This document shows, one piece after another, positions 58,251 through 64,000 of a stretch of DNA of 64,000 nt. A model generated the notes under the pieces. That model worked only from the letters and a program-made list of their open reading frames with translations. It was not told the origin of the DNA and did not search any database. This DNA is from Limnohabitans sp. DM1. Lineage in GTDB: Bacteria > Pseudomonadota > Gammaproteobacteria > Burkholderiales > Burkholderiaceae_C. The position numbers were made by a program, and so were the translations under genes. Every line of letters begins with the position of its first letter. Within the stretch, counting starts at the first letter, position 1. The DNA lies in assembly GCF_001269385.1 (NCBI RefSeq), contig NZ_CXOO01000004.1, forward strand, positions 1-64,000, in the 5' to 3' direction.

Positions 58251-60383
58251 TCAGGCCGCCAGACGCGACAAATCGGCCACGCGGTTCATGGCCACATGCA
58301 GACTTTTCAGCAGGCCCTGGCGGTTCAGGCGCAGGTCCATTTCTTCGGCGTTGACCATCACGTCGTCGAAGAAAGCGTCCACTGGGGCGCGCAGCGCGGC
58401 CAGGGTTTGCAGGCTGGCGGTGTAGTCACCGGCCTTGAACTGCGCCTCGGATTCGGGCAGCAGCCTTTGCATCACGGCGTGCAGGTTTTTCTCAGCGTCT
58501 TCTTGCAACAGCGCGGGGTTGACGTGAGCATCCACCTCGCCGGCTTTTTTCAGGATGTTGCCGATGCGCTTGTTGGCGGCCGCCAAAGCGGGGCTTTCGG
58601 GCAGCGCAGCAAAGGCGCGCACGGCTGACAGGAACTGGTTGACCTGACCCAAGCGGGCCGGACGCAAAGCCATGACGGCATCGACCTCTTGCGCGCTGAA
58701 GCCTTGCTCACGCAGGCTGCCAGACAGACGGTCGTAGATGAAATCGATCAGCGCATCCGCGTTGCCCGAAATCTTGTCGCCAAACACGGGCGTGGAGAGG
58801 GCCAACAATTCAGGCAAGCCCAGCGCCACGTCTTTTTCGATCAGCATGCGGATCACGCCCAAAGCGTGGCGACGCAGCGCAAACGGGTCTTTGTCGCCCG
58901 TGGGCACGTTGCCAATGCCGAACATGCCTACCAGGGTTTCGAGCTTGTCGGCCAAAGCCACCACCAAGCCGACGTGGTTGCGCGGCAAGTCGTCGCCCGC
59001 AAAGCGCGGTTTGTAGTGGTCTTCGATGGCCTCGGCCACTTCGGTCGACAGGCCATCGTGGCGGGCGTAGTAGCCGCCCATGATGCCCTGCAACTCAGGG
59101 AATTCGCCCACCATGTCGGTCAGCAAGTCGGTCTTGGCCAGGCGTGCCGCCTGCTCGGCTTGCTGCGCCAGCGCATCGCCGCCCACTTGCTGGCCAATGG
59201 CTTTGGCGATGGCGCAAACCCGCGCCATGCGCTCGCCTTGTGTGCCCAGCTTGTTGTGGTAGACCACTTTGGACAGGCCTTCGACGCGCGATTCGAGCGT
59301 TTTTTTGCGGTCCTGGTCGAAGAAGAATTTGGCATCGGCCAGGCGCGGGCGCACCACGCGCTCGTTGCCGCCGATCACGAACGACGCGTCGTCGGGGCTG
59401 ATGTTGCTCACCACCAAGAAGCGGTTCGTCAGCTTGCCCGATGCATCGATCAACGGGAAGTATTTCTGGTTGGCCTTCATCGTGAGGATCAGGCACTCTT
59501 GCGGCACACCCAAGAACTCGGTCTCGAACTGGCAGGTCAGCACGTTCGGGCGCTCAACCAGCGCAGTCACTTCGTCCAGCAGCGCGTCATCCTCAATCGG
59601 TTGGCAACCACCACCCACCTTGGCGGCCGCCGCTTGCAGCTGGCGCACGATCTCGGCGCGGCGCTCGGCAAAGCTGGCAATGACCGAGCCATCGCGTTTG
59701 AGCACGTCGTCGTATTGGTCAGCGTGCGGCAAGACCACGGGCGAGACTTGGGCCTCAAAGCGGTGGCCTTGGGTGCTGTTGCCAGCCGTCAGGCCGAGCG
59801 CCTTGACCGGCACCACTGTGGAACCATGCAAGGCGATCAGGCTGTGTGCTGGGCGAACAAAGTTCACGCTGCTCCAGCCTGGCAGCTCGCAATCGGTTTC
59901 CAGCTGGTACTGCATGACCTTGGGAATAGGCAGCTTGGCCAGCGCTTCTTCCAAAGCTTTTTGCAGCCCGGCTTGCAGCGATGCACCTTTCAACAGGCTG
60001 TCATAAAACAAGGCTTCGGCTTTGCCGTCGGGTGCGCGCTTGAGCGCTGCCACAGCGGCTGCCGGGTCGATCACGTCGGCCCCAAGGGCTTGCAGTTTTT
60101 TCAGCAAGGCGGGGGTGGCGTTGCCCGCTGCGTCCAGGCCCACGGCCACGGGCATCAGCTTTTGCTGCACGGCCTTGTCGGCGGCTTGTGCGGCCACGCC
60201 CGTCACATGAGCGGCCAAGCGGCGGGGCGAGGCAAAAGCAGTCACAGCAGCGTTGGCCGCGGCCAGGCCCTGGGCCTTGAGTTGTTCGGCCAGCACGCCC
60301 GAAAACGCCGCACCCAACTTGTTGAGCGCCTTGGGCGGCAGCTCTTCCACAAACAGTTCTACCAGCAGATTTTGTGTCGTCAT
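58251..60383 (-). CDS. glyS: glycyl-tRNA synthetase beta subunit
   Basis: The product is 710 residues from MTTQNLLVELFVEELPPKAL, the classic start; the longer frame is rejected. Motifs seen are FVRPAHSLIALHG, ADAKFFFDQDRKK and KTDLLTDMVGEFPELQGIMG. The C-terminal anticodon-binding helices are present. It works as an alpha2beta2 enzyme with GlyQ, whose gene lies 11 bases upstream. Confidence 0.97.
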   Translation of the reverse strand: MTTQNLLVELFVEELPPKALNKLGAAFSGVLAEQLKAQGLAAANAAVTAFASPRRLAAHVTGVAAQAADKAVQQKLMPVAVGLDAAGNATPALLKKLQALGADVIDPAAAVAALKRAPDGKAEALFYDSLLKGASLQAGLQKALEEALAKLPIPKVMQYQLETDCELPGWSSVNFVRPAHSLIALHGSTVVPVKALGLTAGNSTQGHRFEAQVSPVVLPHADQYDDVLKRDGSVIASFAERRAEIVRQLQAAAAKVGGGCQPIEDDALLDEVTALVERPNVLTCQFETEFLGVPQECLILTMKANQKYFPLIDASGKLTNRFLVVSNISPDDASFVIGGNERVVRPRLADAKFFFDQDRKKTLESRVEGLSKVVYHNKLGTQGERMARVCAIAKAIGQQVGGDALAQQAEQAARLAKTDLLTDMVGEFPELQGIMGGYYARHDGLSTEVAEAIEDHYKPRFAGDDLPRNHVGLVVALADKLETLVGMFGIGNVPTGDKDPFALRRHALGVIRMLIEKDVALGLPELLALSTPVFGDKISGNADALIDFIYDRLSGSLREQGFSAQEVDAVMALRPARLGQVNQFLSAVRAFAALPESPALAAANKRIGNILKKAGEVDAHVNPALLQEDAEKNLHAVMQRLLPESEAQFKAGDYTASLQTLAALRAPVDAFFDDVMVNAEEMDLRLNRQGLLKSLHVAMNRVADLSRLAA

Positions 60384-60394
60384 GTTGTTCTCCC

Positions 60395-61300
60395 TCACGC
60401 GGCTTTCTTGGGCATTTGGGCAACCCATTCACGCGGGGCCATCGGGAAATCCAGACGTTCGCGGCTTTCGTAATAGCTCTGGGCCACGCTGCGGGCCAGG
60501 TTGCGGATGCGGCCGATGTAGGCGGCGCGCTCGGTCACGCTGATCGCGCCACGCGCGTCCAGCAGGTTGAAGGTGTGCGCGGCCTTGAGCACTTGCTCAT
60601 ACGCAGGCAGTGCCAGCTGTGCACCCATGAGGTGCTGGGCCTGCTTTTCGTGCGCGCCAAAAGCAGTGAACAAAAACTCGGCATCGCTGTGCTCGAAGTT
60701 GTAGGTCGATTGCTCGACCTCGTTTTGTTTGTACACGTCGCCGTAGGTCAGTCCATCGGTCCACTGTAGGTTGTAGACGTTGTCCACGCCCTGCAAATAC
60801 ATGGCCAGACGCTCCAGGCCGTAGGTGATCTCGCCGGTGATCGGCTTGCAGTCAATGCCGCCCACTTGCTGGAAGTAGGTGAACTGCGTGACTTCCATGC
60901 CGTTCAACCACACCTCCCAGCCCAGACCCCAAGCACCCAAGGTTGGGTTTTCCCAATCGTCTTCAACGAAGCGGATGTCGTTTTTCTTCAGGTCAAAGCC
61001 CAGCGCTTCCAGACTGCCCAAATACAGCTCCAGGATGTTGCTGGGTGCGGGCTTCAAGACGACCTGAAACTGGTAGTAGTGCTGCAGGCGGTTGGGGTTC
61101 TCGCCGTAGCGGCCGTCTTTGGGGCGGCGGCTGGGCTGCACATAGGCGGCTTTCCACGGCTCGGGGCCGATGGCGCGCAAAAACGTGGCCGTGTGGCTGG
61201 TGCCCGCGCCGACTTCCATGTCGTAGGGCTGGAGCAAGGCGCAGCCCTGGGCGTCCCAGTACTGCTGCAATTTGAGAATGATTTGCTGGAAGGTCAACAT
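60395..61300 (-). CDS. glyQ: glycyl-tRNA synthetase alpha subunit
   Basis: The product is 301 residues from [20 protein letters not shown]; the upstream 30 codons have no family support. Class II motifs: [20 protein letters not shown], then [15 protein letters not shown] and [20 protein letters not shown]. It activates glycine. Its promoter region would lie in the 140-base gap to lnt, which also shows a short CTGAGG/CCTCAG inverted repeat. Confidence 0.97.
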   Translation of the reverse strand: MLTFQQIILKLQQYWDAQGCALLQPYDMEVGAGTSHTATFLRAIGPEPWKAAYVQPSRRPKDGRYGENPNRLQHYYQFQVVLKPAPSNILELYLGSLEALGFDLKKNDIRFVEDDWENPTLGAWGLGWEVWLNGMEVTQFTYFQQVGGIDCKPITGEITYGLERLAMYLQGVDNVYNLQWTDGLTYGDVYKQNEVEQSTYNFEHSDAEFLFTAFGAHEKQAQHLMGAQLALPAYEQVLKAAHTFNLLDARGAISVTERAAYIGRIRNLARSVAQSYYESRERLDFPMAPREWVAQMPKKAA

Positions 61301-61440
61301 GGCCGAAGCGTTGCCAGCAGCGAGCTGGCAAGGGTGAATGGGCGCAGGCTTTGCGCAAACCCTTGATTTTACGGCCTTTGCTGAGGTCAATCTCCCTCAG
61401 ACCACGGCCTCAGGACCGATCGGCTTGGGCACTTATGGTG

Positions 61441-63009
61441 TCAAGGCGCCGTTCGGCGTCGCCAGGCGGCCAGCAGCAGTACCATGGCGCAGGCCGCCCA
61501 CAAGGGCTTCAGACCCCAGGCAGAGGCCCAACGCGCATAGGGCGTCAAGCCGGTTCGGCCTTCGTAGCTGCCGATCAAGGTGCCACGCGTGAAACGCGGC
61601 AGCTGTTGCGTCACGCGACCTTGGTGGTCAATGATGGCGGTGGCTCCGGTGTTGGTGGCGCGCAGCATGGGTCTGCTCAATTCCATGGCGCGCATGCGCG
61701 AGATGTTCAGGTGCTGGTCCACCGCCAGGGTGTCGCCAAACCAGGCGATGTTGCTGACATTCACAAAGGCCGTAGGCGCTTGCTGTGGGTCTTTGAACCG
61801 GGCGGCGAGTTCTTCGCCAAACAAGTCCTCATAGCAAATATTGGGCGCCAGTCGCTGGCCTTGCCAGTGAATGGGGGCCTGATGCAGCCCACCCGAGCGG
61901 AAATCGCCCAATGGAATCTGCATCTGACGCACAAACCAGACAAAGCCGGGCGGGATGAACTCGCCAAACGGCACCAAATGGTGTTTGTCGTATTGGTAAG
62001 CGGCTGTGCCCTGCGGCCCCAAGGCCACCAGGGAGTTGGTGTAACCCGCGCCGGTTGAGCCCAAGGGCACGCCCACCAGCGCCAAAGGACGCCCTGACTC
62101 GCCAAAGTGCTGTTGCAAATCGGCCCAATACGAAGGTGGCAATTGGCGCGGCAGCACCGGAATGGCCGTTTCGGGCGCCACCACCAGCGCCTGGGTGCTG
62201 CTGCGCAAACGCGCGTCGTACCACTGCAGGGCATCCCGGATGCCGCTTTTTACATCAAACTTGGCGTTTTGCGTGATGTTCGCTTGCAGCAACTCGACCT
62301 GCGCGGTGCCCGTCGTGGCCGTGAATGCGGGAGACCAAGCTTTCATCCCCCAACACAGGCCCCACACCAACGCCAAGGGCGGGACTGCACGCCAACCCCA
62401 CCCCGCCAAGGCCAGCCTCATGGCTAGGCCCGCAGCCAGTGCGCCGATGCCGTACACACCCACCCAGGGTGCCCACACCGACAACATGCCGTCCACATGT
62501 GCATAACCGCCTGCGCCCCAAGGAAAACCCGTCAGCCACTGGCCACGCATCAACTCAGCCAGTGTCCAAAGCGCAGCAAACAGCGCACTGCGCTGCCATG
62601 GAGAAAGGACTTGGCGCCCCATCCCGCTCGAAAGCCCCGCCCAGACGGCCGCTGCAAAAGCGTAATACAAGGCCAGCGCAGCGGCCAGGGCCAGCACGGC
62701 GAGCACGGCCAGCACGCTGGGCAGCCCCCCCACATCGTGCATCGACACATAGAGCCACCAAAACGAGCCCGCTAGCCAGGCTGTCGCGAACACACCGCTT
62801 TGCCAGGCGGCCAGCCGCATGATTGGCTTGAGACGAAGCCCTTGCGTCTGTGTGATTTGCACCAGCCCTCGGGCAAGCCACAACAGGCTCAGGATTTGCA
62901 ACCAGCCCTGCGCATGACCGCTGCCGGGCATGGCCATGGATGCAGCCTGCGCGACACCCGCTAAAGCGGGCCAAACTGTTTGCCGTGGCAATGCCTGTCG
63001 CCCGCTCAT
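61441..63009 (-). CDS. lnt: apolipoprotein N-acyltransferase
   Basis: The product is 522 residues with about six membrane helices in the N-terminal 200 residues, then a periplasmic nitrilase domain. The catalytic triad is visible: Glu in VAPETAIPVL, Lys in YDKHHLVPFGEFIP and Cys in NICYEDLFGEE. It completes lipoprotein maturation. The start overlaps the corC stop (ATGA), as in most proteobacteria. Confidence 0.96.
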   Translation of the reverse strand: MSGRQALPRQTVWPALAGVAQAASMAMPGSGHAQGWLQILSLLWLARGLVQITQTQGLRLKPIMRLAAWQSGVFATAWLAGSFWWLYVSMHDVGGLPSVLAVLAVLALAAALALYYAFAAAVWAGLSSGMGRQVLSPWQRSALFAALWTLAELMRGQWLTGFPWGAGGYAHVDGMLSVWAPWVGVYGIGALAAGLAMRLALAGWGWRAVPPLALVWGLCWGMKAWSPAFTATTGTAQVELLQANITQNAKFDVKSGIRDALQWYDARLRSSTQALVVAPETAIPVLPRQLPPSYWADLQQHFGESGRPLALVGVPLGSTGAGYTNSLVALGPQGTAAYQYDKHHLVPFGEFIPPGFVWFVRQMQIPLGDFRSGGLHQAPIHWQGQRLAPNICYEDLFGEELAARFKDPQQAPTAFVNVSNIAWFGDTLAVDQHLNISRMRAMELSRPMLRATNTGATAIIDHQGRVTQQLPRFTRGTLIGSYEGRTGLTPYARWASAWGLKPLWAACAMVLLLAAWRRRTAP

Positions 63010-63902
63010 GCAGCCGATGGATGGGAAGACGCTGGTGCTGTGGCTTGTGACACCTTGAACCAGCGCACGGCGCCTGCCCGAGTGTGCAAGACCACAAACT
63101 GCAGTCCGGCCAGCAGATGCTTTTCACCTCGGCGCGGCACATGACCCATTTCATGGGCGATCAAACCGCCAATGGTGTCAAAATCAGGCCCGTCCGTATC
63201 CTCCCGGGCTTCTTGCAGGTTGACGCCAAAGGCCTCACCCACACGCTCCAGTGATGTGTCACCGCTCACGCGAAAGCTGCGATCTGGCAAGCCAAAAATA
63301 TCACCTTCATCGTCAGCGATATCGAATTCGTCTTCGATCTCGCCCACGATTTGCTCCAGCACGTCTTCGATGGTGATCAACCCCGCAGTTCTACCGAATT
63401 CATCGATCACGATGGCCAGGTGGTTGCGGTTATCTCGGAACTGGCGCAGCAAGTCGTTGAGCCCCTTACTTTCAGGGACAAATACGGCGGGCCGTAACAG
63501 CGTTCGGATGTTCAATTCCGGAGCCCGCTGCAACTTGAGCAGGTCCTTGGCCAGCAGGATGCCGATGACGTTCTCTTTCTCGCCTTCATAGACCGGGAAA
63601 CGTGAGTGCGCTGTTTCAATGACCTGGTGAAGCAGTTCGTCAAACGGGTCATCAATGCAGAGCAGGTCCATGCGAGGTGAAGCCACCATGACATCCCCGG
63701 CCGTCATTTCGGCCATGCGGATCACACCTTCGAGCATCAGGCGGCTTTCGGCATTGATGATGTGGTTGCCTTCAGCCTCGGCCAAGGTTTCAATCAACTC
63801 GTCTGCAGAGTCGGGGCCAGGATGGATGAATTCAGCCAGTTTTTGCAAAAAACTGCGCTTATCTTCGCGCTCGGCAGTGCGCGCAGGGTGAGGATCTGAC
63901 AC
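63006..63902 (-). CDS. corC: CorC/HlyC-type CBS-domain protein (YbeX)
   Basis: The product is about 298 residues. The GTG at 63902 gives a typical start, MSDPHPARTAEREDKRSFL; a TTG two codons earlier is the alternative. Two CBS domains (TAGDVMVASPRMDLLCID, then FGRTAGLITIEDVLEQIVG) are followed by a CorC_HlyC domain (LERVGEAFGVNL, then GGLIAHEMGHVPRRGE). It is linked to magnesium efflux and ribosome maturation in other bacteria. Confidence 0.93.
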   Translation of the reverse strand: MSDPHPARTAEREDKRSFLQKLAEFIHPGPDSADELIETLAEAEGNHIINAESRLMLEGVIRMAEMTAGDVMVASPRMDLLCIDDPFDELLHQVIETAHSRFPVYEGEKENVIGILLAKDLLKLQRAPELNIRTLLRPAVFVPESKGLNDLLRQFRDNRNHLAIVIDEFGRTAGLITIEDVLEQIVGEIEDEFDIADDEGDIFGLPDRSFRVSGDTSLERVGEAFGVNLQEAREDTDGPDFDTIGGLIAHEMGHVPRRGEKHLLAGLQFVVLHTRAGAVRWFKVSQATAPASSHPSAA

Positions 63903-64000
63903 AGTCAAAAAGGGCAGGACATGCTGTTGTGGCGGGGCTCTAGGATAGCGGATTCAGATGACATTACGGCCATGCCCGTTTTTAGTCAGCGTTTTCCGTG

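Noticed and set aside
58689..60473. Long plus-strand open frame opposite glyS
   Set aside because: Shadow of a strongly conserved housekeeping gene; no family features in the translated product.
63972..64000. Possible start of a plus-strand gene (ATG then Pro-Val-Phe-Ser) at the right edge
   Set aside because: Only nine codons are visible and there is no clear ribosome site, so it cannot be supported.

Overview
The window looks like the chromosome of a betaproteobacterium of the Burkholderiales, most likely a Comamonadaceae member such as a Limnohabitans or Rhodoferax relative. I base this on the moderately high GC, the gene order corC-lnt-glyQ-glyS-gmhB-plsC, the LiuR/isovaleryl-CoA dehydrogenase neighbourhood and the protein sequences. 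I cannot fix the genus from sequence reading alone.

Region 1 (about 1-480) is the wreck of an IS30-type transposase gene, cut short beside a REP-like palindrome. It marks the left border of a large type VI secretion (T6SS) island.

Region 2 (about 484-43628) is a complete T6SS locus, all on the minus strand and so read from right to left: tssH(clpV)-tssB-tssC-hcp-tssJ-tssK-PAAR-vgrG3-cargo-vgrG2-cargo-tssL-tssM-tagF-tagK-like-tagJ-tssE-tssF-tssG-tssA-vgrG1-cargo. Most joints are ATGA or TGATG overlaps, which decide many of the starts given here. Three vgrG genes share nearly identical bodies and differ in their tails. Each heads a cargo set. VgrG1 and VgrG3 precede genes for a DUF2515-like protein and a membrane-anchored partner. 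VgrG2 precedes a DUF4123 adaptor, a VasX-like membrane toxin and a multi-span candidate immunity protein. Both cargo types have undergone tandem duplication. The VasX-like locus carries an orphan toxin C-terminus with its own immunity gene. The DUF2515-like locus carries a shortened effector whose first codons are the leftover start of a lost vgrG. In the VasX duplicate the toxin and the immunity protein each differ from their paralogue in one hydrophobic segment, as expected if those segments set specificity. This cargo architecture is the most interesting part of the window.

Region 3 (43629-48066) holds the AT-rich promoter region of the T6SS operon, a doubtful small gene, a YchJ-type SEC-C protein, a rhodanese, and the TrkH-TrkA potassium uptake pair.

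Region 4 (48116-55893) is fatty-acid and leucine catabolism: acyl-CoA dehydrogenase, SDR, thiolase, carbonic anhydrase, isovaleryl-CoA dehydrogenase, PaaI-type thioesterase, the MerR regulator LiuR and a metallo-beta-lactamase-fold hydrolase. Two strong palindromes of the TTGACGT/ACGTCAA type flank the regulator gene and are probable LiuR operators.

Region 5 (55884-63902) is housekeeping: YgjP-type metallopeptidase, lysophosphatidate acyltransferase, heptose-bisphosphate phosphatase, both glycyl-tRNA synthetase subunits, apolipoprotein N-acyltransferase and CorC. I saw no rRNA or CRISPR array. I did not find a tRNA, but I cannot run a covariance search.
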